The translations under genes and the position numbers were made by a program. From Aliarcobacter sp017996075 (lineage in GTDB: Bacteria; Campylobacterota; Campylobacteria; Campylobacterales; Arcobacteraceae): a stretch of DNA of 64,000 nt. Each line of letters starts with the position of its first letter. Within the stretch, counting starts at the first letter, position 1. The stretch lies in NCBI RefSeq assembly GCF_051062515.1, contig NZ_JAMXEK010000001.1. One strand, written 5' to 3'. This document shows positions 17,294-24,847 of the stretch, piece after piece. The notes under the pieces are model-generated. The model searched no databases and had not been told where the DNA came from. It worked only from the letters and a program-made list of their open reading frames with translations.

Positions 17294-18322
17294 ATGGGAA
17301 AAACATTTATTTTAAATGAACCTTTGGATATGCACTTACATTTAAGAGATGGTGACATGCTTCGGCTTGTTGCTCCTCTTACATCAAATAGTTTTAGTGG
17401 TGCTTTGGTTATGCCAAATTTAGTTCCTCCAATTACTTCAAAAGATGCTTTATTATCTTATAAAAGTAGAATCTTAGAAGCTTGTAAAAATGATAATTTT
17501 ACTCCATATATGACACTATTCTTTCAAAATAACTATAGCTTTGAATTTTTGGAAGATATAAAAGATGAGATAATTGGAATAAAACTATATCCAGCAGGAA
17601 TTACAACAAACTCTGAAACAGGAGTTTCATCTATGGATATTGAAGTTTTAAGAGCTACTTTGGAAAATATGAGCAAGCTTGGTATTCCTTTATGTATTCA
17701 TGGAGAAACAAATGGTTTTGTTATGGATAGAGAAAAAGAGTTTATGCCAATTTATGAAAGTATTGCTTCAGCTTTTCCAAATTTAAAAATAATTATGGAA
17801 CATATTACAACAAAAGATGCAGTTGAATTGCTTGATAGGTATTCAAATCTTTATGCAACAGTTACTTTACACCATTTATTAATAACTTTAGATGATGTGG
17901 CAGGTGGAATGTTGGACCCACATCTATTTTGTAAACCAATAGCAAAAAGACCAGAAGATAGATCTGCACTTTTAAATGCAGCTTTAAAAGCTCATCCAAA
18001 ACTTATGTTTGGAAGTGATAGTGCTCCTCATCCAAAACATAAAAAAGAGTGTTGTGGTTGTGCAGCAGGAGTTTTCACATCACCAATTGCTTTACAAGTT
18101 TTAGTTGAACTTTTTGAAAAACATGATAGTTTAGAAAATTTAAATGATTTTGTATCAAATAATGCAAAAAAGATTTATGGATTAGATTTAAATAAAAAGA
18201 GAATAAAACTAATAAAAAAAGATTTTGTTGTCCCAAATATTTATGAGTATAAAGATGAAAAAGTTGTACCAATGTATGCAGGTAAAACTATCTCTTGGAG
18301 TATAGATAGTATTCAAAAATAG
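17294..18322 (+). CDS. pyrC: Dihydroorotase
   Basis: 342 residues, class II dihydroorotase length. Third step of pyrimidine synthesis: cyclises carbamoyl aspartate to dihydroorotate. Metal ligands are visible in DMHLHLRDGD (H-x-H), GIKLYPAGITTNS with the carboxylated lysine, PLCIHGE, LKIIMEHITT, a further ATVTLHHLL, and FGSDSAPHPKHKKECCGCAAG with the catalytic Asp. ATG 17294 abuts the stop codon of the PII gene, so it is likely co-transcribed with amtB-PII, linking nitrogen sensing to a nitrogen-consuming pathway by proximity. It ends at a bidirectional hairpin. Confidence 0.95.
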   Translation: MGKTFILNEPLDMHLHLRDGDMLRLVAPLTSNSFSGALVMPNLVPPITSKDALLSYKSRILEACKNDNFTPYMTLFFQNNYSFEFLEDIKDEIIGIKLYPAGITTNSETGVSSMDIEVLRATLENMSKLGIPLCIHGETNGFVMDREKEFMPIYESIASAFPNLKIIMEHITTKDAVELLDRYSNLYATVTLHHLLITLDDVAGGMLDPHLFCKPIAKRPEDRSALLNAALKAHPKLMFGSDSAPHPKHKKECCGCAAGVFTSPIALQVLVELFEKHDSLENLNDFVSNNAKKIYGLDLNKKRIKLIKKDFVVPNIYEYKDEKVVPMYAGKTISWSIDSIQK

Positions 18323-18339
18323 GCTAAATTTAGCCTATT
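18318..18339. terminator. Bidirectional terminator between pyrC and fliM
   Basis: Perfect 22-base inverted repeat (11-bp arms, AATAGGCTAAA and its complement) that overlaps the pyrC stop and ends at the fliM stop codon. It serves both converging genes. Confidence 0.65.
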
Positions 18340-19447
18340 AAGAGAAGCTAGAGTTTCTTCTTTCATTTATTAATTTTTTAATATTTTCAGCATTCTCTTT
18401 TGCCTTTTGTTCTCTCTCTTCTCTCATCAATCTTAAAGTTTCAAGAGTTTCTTGTTTCTCTTTATCAAGATTTGATCTAATCTCAATTGCTTTTCTATTG
18501 TTTGAAATACCACAAACAGCAGAAAATTTCTCTTTTTTATTTACATAAACTATACTATCAGATGAAGCAGCATTTTTATTAAATACAATCACATCTCCCT
18601 CTTTTAGATTTAAAATTTCTAAAGTAGTCATTTCTGTCTCTGCCATAATTGGTTCTATTTTCATTCTGGCACCTGAAATTAGAGTTTTTATATCTTGTTT
18701 ACGGCTTAGTTTTTTATTTTTACCTTCACTAAAAATTTTATCAACAATTTTATTTAATAAGGGTTCAATATAAGAAATAGGGTAACAAATAGATAAAAAT
18801 CCTGAGTCCTCATCAATAGTTATTTCAAAAACAACAAGTAAAACTATATCGTGATCTGAAACTATTTGTATAGCATTTGCATTTGTATCACTAGATTCTA
18901 TTTTAAAATTTAAACTAGAAACATCGCTCCAAGTTTTATATAAAATTTTAATAAACATTTTATAAAAATGCTCAAGAACTTTTATCTCTATTTCTGTTAA
19001 TTCTCTATCGAGATTATCCATAGTGTTTACAGCACCACTTCCTAGCAAATCAGCTATTACCTTATGTGAAATTGTAGGGTTACACTCAATTACAATTCTT
19101 CCATCAAGAGGTTTCATAGATAATGTACTAAGTGATGTAACTTGAGGAATAGATAAAATAAACTCACCATAAGTCATCTGTTCAATTGATGTAAGTTTTA
19201 CATCTACAACTTTTCTAAGCATTGAGCTTAAATCATTTGTAAACTCTCTTAACATCTTATCATGCATTGTTGTAAGAGCTTTTAGTTGGTCTAGTGTTAC
19301 TCTATTTGGTTTTTTGAAGTCATATATAGAGTAATTTTTCTCTTTAGCTGTAAATTTATCAAGTGGATTTGTACCATCAATATCATCACCTTGCTCAGCT
19401 ATATCTAAAAGAGCATCTATCTCATCTTGACTTAAAAATTCTGCCAT
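18338..19447 (-). CDS. fliM: Flagellar motor switch protein FliM
   Basis: 369 residues. The N-terminus FLSQDEIDALLDIAEQ is the CheY-P binding peptide. The middle domain (about 45-240, CheC-like, with GSGAVNTMDNLDRELTEIE) and the C-terminal SpoA domain (about 255-330, GARMKIEPIMAETEMTTLEI and LKEGDVIVF) follow. It forms the C-ring with FliG and FliN/FliY and switches rotation sense. A charged helical tail of about 40 residues (KEKQETLETLRLMREEREQK) extends past the SpoA domain and may be lineage-specific. It follows flgI by 6 nt. Confidence 0.96.
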   Translation of the reverse strand: MAEFLSQDEIDALLDIAEQGDDIDGTNPLDKFTAKEKNYSIYDFKKPNRVTLDQLKALTTMHDKMLREFTNDLSSMLRKVVDVKLTSIEQMTYGEFILSIPQVTSLSTLSMKPLDGRIVIECNPTISHKVIADLLGSGAVNTMDNLDRELTEIEIKVLEHFYKMFIKILYKTWSDVSSLNFKIESSDTNANAIQIVSDHDIVLLVVFEITIDEDSGFLSICYPISYIEPLLNKIVDKIFSEGKNKKLSRKQDIKTLISGARMKIEPIMAETEMTTLEILNLKEGDVIVFNKNAASSDSIVYVNKKEKFSAVCGISNNRKAIEIRSNLDKEKQETLETLRLMREEREQKAKENAENIKKLINERRNSSFS

Positions 19448-19453
19448 AGTTCA

Positions 19454-20503
19454 TTATCCTCTTAATTCAATATCAACATCAATCGCACCCATCTCTTTAA
19501 TCATTCTAAGGGTATCTATAATCTCATTCATAGGAACTTTCATTACCTTCATAGAACGAACTAAATCAGATACAGTTGGCTCTTTTTTTGTATTTATCAT
19601 GGCATTGTTTATATCAATTACTGGTTTATCAGCAATTTTTACATTATCACCAATATCAACACCTCTATTTACAGATGGATTATTCCAATCTACTTCTCCT
19701 AATCCTGATTTATCAATTCTTATTGTGAAGTTATTTCTTGCTATTACTATTGGTGAAATAACAATATCACCACCAGCAATAATTGATTCTCTATTTACAT
19801 CAATAATAAGTTTTTTTCTAAATGTTGAGTCTAGTTCTATATTTTCAACTTTTGAAATAAAGCTTACTATTGACATATTGTTTGGTTTTTGAACTTCAAT
19901 AGTTCTAGTATCTAAAGCAGTTGCAAGTTTTTGTCCAAATACTTCATTTATTTTTTTCTCTACTAAGTCAGCATTTTTTGCAGAATTTTTATATAGACTT
20001 AATTGAATAGATTTTTCACCTTGAAGTTCATAATCTATCTCATTTTCAACTGTAGCGCCTTCATATATAAAACCTGTTGTTTTATTATTTGTATTTGCTA
20101 CAACAGTTCCTTGTGCAACTGCATAAACATTTCCATCAACACCTTTTAGTTGAGTCATTAAAAGCTCTCCAAAATCTATAGATTTTGCATCACCAATAGT
20201 AGAAACTGTAATTTTAATTTTATCACCTTGTCTTGAAAATGCTGGTAAATCAGCAGTCACCATAACAGCAGCAATATTTTTTGAATTAATAGAACCAGCT
20301 GGAATTTTTATATATGAGTTTGTAAGTAAGTTTTGCAAGCTTTGCATTGTAAACTTAGATTTATCACCAGTTCCTGGTAATCCAACAATAAGACCATAAC
20401 CAATAAGTTGATTGTCTCTTATTCCAATAACATTTGAAATATCTTTTATAGTTTGAGAATACAAAGAGCAAATAAGTAAAGAGATAATAATAAAAATTTT
20501 CAA
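19454..20503 (-). CDS. flgI: Flagellar P-ring protein FlgI
   Basis: 349 residues, signal peptide about 1-17 (IFIIISLLICSLYSQ), then DISNVIGIRDNQLIGYGLIV and GLPGTGDKSKFTMQSLQNLL, the strongly conserved FlgI start. VIARNNFTIRIDKSG and DLVRSMKVMKVPMNEIIDTL near the end complete the family pattern. It forms the periplasmic P-ring bushing around the rod, working with FlgH encoded at about 24 kb. It is the promoter-proximal gene of the flgI-fliM pair, divergent from the fliQ-containing series. Confidence 0.96.
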   Translation of the reverse strand: MKIFIIISLLICSLYSQTIKDISNVIGIRDNQLIGYGLIVGLPGTGDKSKFTMQSLQNLLTNSYIKIPAGSINSKNIAAVMVTADLPAFSRQGDKIKITVSTIGDAKSIDFGELLMTQLKGVDGNVYAVAQGTVVANTNNKTTGFIYEGATVENEIDYELQGEKSIQLSLYKNSAKNADLVEKKINEVFGQKLATALDTRTIEVQKPNNMSIVSFISKVENIELDSTFRKKLIIDVNRESIIAGGDIVISPIVIARNNFTIRIDKSGLGEVDWNNPSVNRGVDIGDNVKIADKPVIDINNAMINTKKEPTVSDLVRSMKVMKVPMNEIIDTLRMIKEMGAIDVDIELRG

Positions 20504-20559
20504 AAAAATCCTTTATAAATTTTTAGTTTTTATTTTATCGAAATTTTAATAAAAAAAGG

Positions 20560-20565
20560 TATAAT
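20560..20565 (+). promoter_or_regulatory. -10 element of the flagellar series beginning at 20602
   Basis: A perfect TATAAT, 36 nt before the first TTG start, in a GGTATAATC context. No sigma-54 (GG-N10-GC) or sigma-28 pattern was recognised here, which fits housekeeping-type transcription of flagellar genes. Confidence 0.5.
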
Positions 20566-20601
20566 CAAAGCAAAAATTTAAACTATATAGGGCAAAAGAT
20601 A

Positions 20602-21951
20602 TTGAATATTTTCATCTACGGAAATCAAAACTTTAAAAATGAAATAAATAAAATATTAGTAAATTCCAAAATAGAATCTATTTTAGAAGATGTAAAAATT
20701 GAAGATATATCAAATATTGATATCTTAAAAGATAATATAGCTAAAAACCCAGACGATATTTATTTGATTGATGAAAATAAAATAATAAAAAAAAGCAGAT
20801 TTAAGTTTTTAAAACAAAAAGATGGAATAGAAGAGGATTTTTTACTTCAGTATGGTGTTAATGATTTATCAATTGATTCATTAGATGAGATACCAAATTA
20901 TATAATTAGAAAATATGAGAGAATTGCTTCAAAAGAAAAAGATAAAAGTTTAGAGATAAAAAATGAAGATTTACTTTTAGATAATGAGTTAGCAAATCTT
21001 TTAGAAAGTAAAGAGGAAGAAAATAATAAAAATTTAACCAGTTCAATTTTAGAAGAACCCATGGGAATAAATATAAATGAACTTGATAGTTTAATTGAAG
21101 TTGACACTTCAGATGAAGTTAAAACAGATACAAATTATATAAATATGGAAGATTTTGATGAAAATTTTGGTTTAAATAATGTCTCTTTTGATTATGATGA
21201 TGATTCAACTTTTAACGAAGATTTAAAAAGTGATGAGGATTTACTACAAGATATTTTAAATAATAGCATAGTTGATGAAGATGATTATGAATTTGTTGGG
21301 GAGACTTTTGAGGATAAAAACTTTTTAGATGAGATTTTTCCAAATAGTACAATTTTTGATATTGACGAAAATAGCACTAAGTCCATAAACATAGTTTTGC
21401 AAGAAGAAGACAAAGAAGAGACGAATGAAGATAAACTGAAAAAAGATGAATTAGAAAATATTGAAAACTTTCAATTTAATGAAGTTTTTCAAAATATAGA
21501 AAATAAAAAAGATGAAGATATTAAACAAATATATAAAAATATAGATATAATTGAAAATATTGAAGAAGAAAATGAAAAAGAAAAAACACCAGAATATGAA
21601 AATATTGAGATAGATGAACTAAATGATTTAAATTTAGAAGATTTTAGTTTTGCAGACCCCGACCTACAAAATAAAAAATCAGAAGATGTAAGCAAAAAAG
21701 GAGAAGATATGAGTGATGATTTTTTTGAATTAGATAGTTTAAATGAGCAAGATTTAATTGAAGCTTTAAGCGGTTCAGGTATATCAAATGTTGCACAAAC
21801 TGATACACAAAATATAAAAGAATCTAAAAAAATGGAAATTTCAAATAACAATATTGACATAGGAAGTTCAAATATAGATGATATAGCTAGTTTAATATCA
21901 AAATTGTTAAATAATAAAACTTTAGAAATTACAATAAAAATAAAAGAGTAA
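20602..21951 (+). CDS. Highly acidic unknown protein at head of flagellar operon
   Basis: 449 residues from a TTG start; I do not recognise the family. The first ~105 residues look folded (IFIYGNQNFKNEINKIL..., alternating strands and helices, possibly a receiver-like or Rossmann-like small domain). Residues about 110-410 are low-complexity and very rich in Asp, Glu and Asn, with recurring short D/E-L-x-D-L motifs such as ELDSLNEQDLIEALSGSG. The last ~40 residues are again ordered (DDIASLISKLLNNKTLEITIKI). There is no signal peptide or TM. fliQ starts 1 nt after its stop, so it is tied to flagellar export gene expression; a cytoplasmic scaffold or assembly role is a guess. Confidence 0.75.
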   Translation: MNIFIYGNQNFKNEINKILVNSKIESILEDVKIEDISNIDILKDNIAKNPDDIYLIDENKIIKKSRFKFLKQKDGIEEDFLLQYGVNDLSIDSLDEIPNYIIRKYERIASKEKDKSLEIKNEDLLLDNELANLLESKEEENNKNLTSSILEEPMGININELDSLIEVDTSDEVKTDTNYINMEDFDENFGLNNVSFDYDDDSTFNEDLKSDEDLLQDILNNSIVDEDDYEFVGETFEDKNFLDEIFPNSTIFDIDENSTKSINIVLQEEDKEETNEDKLKKDELENIENFQFNEVFQNIENKKDEDIKQIYKNIDIIENIEEENEKEKTPEYENIEIDELNDLNLEDFSFADPDLQNKKSEDVSKKGEDMSDDFFELDSLNEQDLIEALSGSGISNVAQTDTQNIKESKKMEISNNNIDIGSSNIDDIASLISKLLNNKTLEITIKIKE

Positions 21952-21952
21952 T

Positions 21953-22213
21953 ATGGATTTATTGGCAATTGCTCAAAATACAGTTAAAATAATTTTACTA
22001 GTTGGTATGCCAGCACTTTTGGTTAGTATGGTTATTGGACTTGTAATATCTATATTTTCTGCTGTTACACAAGTAAATGATGCAGCATTATCTTTTGTAC
22101 CAAAAATGATTTTTGTATCAGCGTTTATTCTTTTTACACTTCCTTGGGTTGGAGAACATATTGAAACATTTACGATTGAATTATGGAATATGATTTTAAT
22201 ATTTGGTAAATAA
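21953..22213 (+). CDS. fliQ: Flagellar export apparatus protein FliQ
   Basis: 86 residues, two TM helices (about 15-38 and 50-72), the standard FliQ size. LLVGMPALLVSMVIGLVISI and FSAVTQVNDAALSFVPKM match the conserved core (T-Q-x-x-x-x-x-L-x-F-x-P-K). With FliP and FliR it makes the export gate of the flagellar type III system. The start is separated from the preceding stop by 1 nt, and the FliJ-like gene begins directly after its stop, so translation is probably coupled along the unit. Confidence 0.95.
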   Translation: MDLLAIAQNTVKIILLVGMPALLVSMVIGLVISIFSAVTQVNDAALSFVPKMIFVSAFILFTLPWVGEHIETFTIELWNMILIFGK

Positions 22214-22624
22214 ATGATAAACAAGCTCTATAATCTTAAAAAAACACAAACTGAACAAAAACTAATAGAAAAATCAAGTTTAGAACAAGAAGTTTATAAA
22301 ATAGATGAAGAAGTTGGAGATTTAAATCATAGAATAAATACAACAACTGTTGAAAAATTAGGTTCAATTTCTGATTTTATGATTTTAGCCATGCATAAAG
22401 ATACTTTAAGATTTGAAGTAAAAAATTTATTAAGTAAAAAAAACCAACTTATAAAAAAAATAGATGATTTATTTGCACAGATTATAGAGTTACAAAAAGA
22501 GAGTGAGCAGTATAAATATATTTTGGATGAAGAAAAAGAGCAAAAAAGAAAAGATACTTTACATTTTGAACTTTTGGAGAGTGAAGAGTTTATTCAAAGT
22601 AAATATATTAAAGGAAAAAATTGA
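22214..22624 (+). CDS. fliJ: FliJ-like flagellar export coiled-coil protein
   Basis: 136 residues, almost entirely charged coiled coil (KKTQTEQKLIEKSSLEQEV; QLIKKIDDLFAQIIELQKES), starting with the INKLYNLKKTQT pattern of FliJ proteins. FliJ is the ATPase-gate stalk and chaperone-escort factor. Sequence conservation in the family is very low, so the call depends on length, heptads and position between fliQ and a MotE-like gene. Its last codons overlap the next gene (TTGA). Confidence 0.65.
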   Translation: MINKLYNLKKTQTEQKLIEKSSLEQEVYKIDEEVGDLNHRINTTTVEKLGSISDFMILAMHKDTLRFEVKNLLSKKNQLIKKIDDLFAQIIELQKESEQYKYILDEEKEQKRKDTLHFELLESEEFIQSKYIKGKN

Positions 22625-23112
22625 TAAATAAAATTTTAATAGTAATAGTTTTTTCATTATCTTTAAATGCAGCTATTGAAACAAGTAGTTCTTTAACTAA
22701 GCAAAAAATGGAAGTTTTAGAGTTGAAAAATGAGTTAAATAATTTTTACAGTGAAAAAGAGAAAGAGTATCAAAAACAAAAAAAAGAGCTTGAAGATATT
22801 TTAACAAAAATAGAACAAGAGAAAGCAGAAATTAAAAGATTATATGAAAAAAACGATGAAACACTAAAAGATATAAGAGCTGAGGTTGTTAAAAAATCAA
22901 TCAGAATTTTTGAGCTTATGAAGGCAAAGGTTGCTGCAGAGATTTTTGATCAAATGATACTAGAAGGGAAAATTGAAGATGTTTTTGATATAATCGTAAG
23001 ATTAAAGGATTCAAATGTATCAAATATTATGAAGACAATGAGTGTTGAAAATTCATCAAGATTGGTTCAAAAATTAGAAAGATACAATAAAGATAAACAA
23101 AAAAGGGACTAA
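22621..23112 (+). CDS. MotE-like periplasmic coiled-coil protein (MgtE N-domain-like)
   Basis: 163 residues from a TTG start overlapping the fliJ-like stop by 4 nt. A signal peptide (about 1-17) is followed by a long coiled coil (about 25-95, KEKEYQKQKKELEDILTKIE) and a C-terminal helical domain (about 95-155, MKAKVAAEIFDQM and EDVFDIIVRLKDSNVSNIM), the superhelical motif shared with MgtE N-domains and FliG. This matches the MotE family, a chaperone of motor-associated periplasmic protein in other bacteria. Here it is likely a periplasmic stator/disk accessory; partner unknown. Confidence 0.7.
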   Translation: MINKILIVIVFSLSLNAAIETSSSLTKQKMEVLELKNELNNFYSEKEKEYQKQKKELEDILTKIEQEKAEIKRLYEKNDETLKDIRAEVVKKSIRIFELMKAKVAAEIFDQMILEGKIEDVFDIIVRLKDSNVSNIMKTMSVENSSRLVQKLERYNKDKQKRD

Positions 23113-23115
23113 AAA

Positions 23116-23646
23116 ATGGCAGATGAAAACGAAGTTGTAAAAAAAACATCAGATGGAAAAGGTTTACTAGTAATTCTATTAGTGCTCGTGATTGTTCTTA
23201 TTATGGCAGTTGCAGGTGGAACATATTTTTTATTGAATAAAATTTCAGCTAACAATCAAAGCTCAAGTAACAATACAGAAGAGCTTGCAAAAACTTCTGC
23301 TAGCTCACCATCAAGTAATGATGCAAAATTTAAAGCAGATGTAAATGAGCTAGTTTTAAACCTTACAGATTCAAAAGGTAGAGAGAAGATTATGAAACTA
23401 TCTTTTTCTATTAGAAGTAGCGACCCACTTATTGCAACAATAGTTCAAGATTATTTAGCGGAAATCACAGATGTTGTAATTACTCAAATAAGTTCACGAA
23501 GTTCAGAAGAGTTATTAACTGTTGGTGGTAAAAATCTATTAAAAGATGAGTTGATAGCGGAAATTAATAATGTAATTAACTTTGTTACAAAAACAAATTC
23601 TAATGTTGTTAGTAATATTTTATTTACAACTTTTGTAATAAAATAA
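23116..23646 (+). CDS. fliL: Flagellar basal body-associated protein FliL
   Basis: 176 residues. Short cytoplasmic N-terminus, one TM helix (about 15-40, VILLVLVIVLIMAVAGGTYF region), an Asn/Ser-rich linker, then the periplasmic FliL domain (KADVNELVLNLTDSKG, then ISFS-type strand and LTVGGKNLLKDELIAEIN, the conserved ring-forming C-terminus). FliL rings surround the stator and help torque generation. It is 3 nt after the MotE-like gene and 6 nt before the next gene. Confidence 0.92.
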   Translation: MADENEVVKKTSDGKGLLVILLVLVIVLIMAVAGGTYFLLNKISANNQSSSNNTEELAKTSASSPSSNDAKFKADVNELVLNLTDSKGREKIMKLSFSIRSSDPLIATIVQDYLAEITDVVITQISSRSSEELLTVGGKNLLKDELIAEINNVINFVTKTNSNVVSNILFTTFVIK

Positions 23647-23652
23647 GAGAAA

Positions 23653-24087
23653 ATGATAGTAAAAGTAAGAAAAAAAAATAATAGCTCTAAGATTTTAAAA
23701 TTAATTATTATAGCTGGACTTTTTTTCGGAATCGTATATATTTCTCTTTTAATCAAAGAGGAAAAACTTTTATCAATTGAGCTTGAAAAAGCAAAAGAAG
23801 ATGAAAAAATAGCTCTCCAAGTAGAGCAAGAAAAAAAAGAGAAAGAGAAATTAGATGCTCAAAGAGTTATCTTAATAGAAGTTGAAAAAGTAGTTGATTT
23901 AATTGGACAAAACAACATAAATGATATAAAAATTATAGAAAATAAAGTTGTTTATGTTCTAGACCCAAATACAAATATAGATGCCATAACTATTCGCTAT
24001 GGTGCTATGGCACTTATAAAGAAAAGTTTTAAAGAGATTGTAGTAGTAGTTGATTTGGAACATATTTTAAAAGGTAAATTAGGATGA
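23653..24087 (+). CDS. Unknown membrane-anchored protein between fliL and flgH
   Basis: 144 residues, family not recognised. N-terminal basic stretch, a TM helix (about 16-34), an acidic/basic coiled coil (about 36-75) and a small periplasmic domain (about 78-144: VDLIGQNNINDIKIIENKVV and TIRYGAMALIKKSFKEIVVV). It overlaps flgH by 4 nt (ATGA). Signal-anchor topology plus neighbours suggest a flagellar motor or P/L-ring assembly accessory specific to this lineage. No catalytic motif is visible. Confidence 0.7.
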   Translation: MIVKVRKKNNSSKILKLIIIAGLFFGIVYISLLIKEEKLLSIELEKAKEDEKIALQVEQEKKEKEKLDAQRVILIEVEKVVDLIGQNNINDIKIIENKVVYVLDPNTNIDAITIRYGAMALIKKSFKEIVVVVDLEHILKGKLG

Positions 24088-24791
24088 AAAATATTTTATT
24101 TTTATTTATAATATCTTTGTTATTTACATCTTGTGGAGCATTAACTGAACCAAAAATCGATTTTACAAAACCACCACAACAAGTAACAAAAGAGCCTCCA
24201 GTTGTTAGAAAAAATAAAGGTTCTTTATACTCAGTTCAAGGAACATCTCTTTTTGCAGATAAAAAAGATTTACAAGTTGGAGATATTATTCAAGTTGTAA
24301 TTAGTGAAGGAATTACTCAGAAAAGTGATAATAAAAGAGAATTAACAAGTGATAGAAAAAATGAGTTTGGTGGAGGAATGTTTGCTTCTATGGGAACAGA
24401 TCCACTAAATAGTACAGTTGGAAGAGTAACAGATAAAGCAAATTCTATATTTGGAGTAAATTTTAATACAGAAAGTAGTGATAGTGATAAAGGAAAAGTA
24501 AAAACTCAAGTAAATGAGAATTTTGATACTAAAATATCAGCTATTATTGATGAAACTTATCAAAATGGTAACTATTTCATAAAAGGAAATAAAGAGGTAA
24601 TAATTGATGGGCAAAAACAAGAAATTGTAATAACAGGAGTTATAAGACCATACGATATAACATCTGATAATTCAGTAAACTCTTCTCAAATTGCAAATTT
24701 AAAAATGATTTATAAAAAAGATGGATCAGAAGCTGATTTACTACAAGTTCCTTGGGGAACAAAAATCTTAAGAGCAATATGGCCATTTTAA
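24084..24791 (+). CDS. flgH: Flagellar L-ring lipoprotein FlgH
   Basis: 235 residues. Signal peptide with lipobox LFTSCGAL (Cys about residue 18), so it is an outer-membrane lipoprotein. GSLYSVQGTSLFADKKDLQVGDII and VVISEGITQKSDN are the conserved FlgH N-terminal block; NGNYFIKGNKEVIIDGQKQE and the IRPYDIT segment are the conserved C-terminal strands. It forms the outer-membrane L-ring; the P-ring partner FlgI is encoded at 19.5-20.5 kb. The start overlaps the stop of the preceding gene. Confidence 0.95.
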   Translation: MKNILFLFIISLLFTSCGALTEPKIDFTKPPQQVTKEPPVVRKNKGSLYSVQGTSLFADKKDLQVGDIIQVVISEGITQKSDNKRELTSDRKNEFGGGMFASMGTDPLNSTVGRVTDKANSIFGVNFNTESSDSDKGKVKTQVNENFDTKISAIIDETYQNGNYFIKGNKEVIIDGQKQEIVITGVIRPYDITSDNSVNSSQIANLKMIYKKDGSEADLLQVPWGTKILRAIWPF

Positions 24792-24847
24792 ACTAAAATT
24801 AAGAAATGTAATGCAATAATTTTACATATTATAAAAAGGGAGTAAAT

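Noticed and set aside
20504..20601. Sigma-54 or sigma-28 promoter for the flagellar genes
   Set aside because: No GG-N10-GC or TAAA-N15-CGAT type pattern found; a plain TATAAT explains the start.
21489..21968. 159-residue minus-strand frame opposite the acidic flagellar gene
   Set aside because: Ser/Phe-rich antisense of an Asp/Glu/Asn-rich gene, without a ribosome site.
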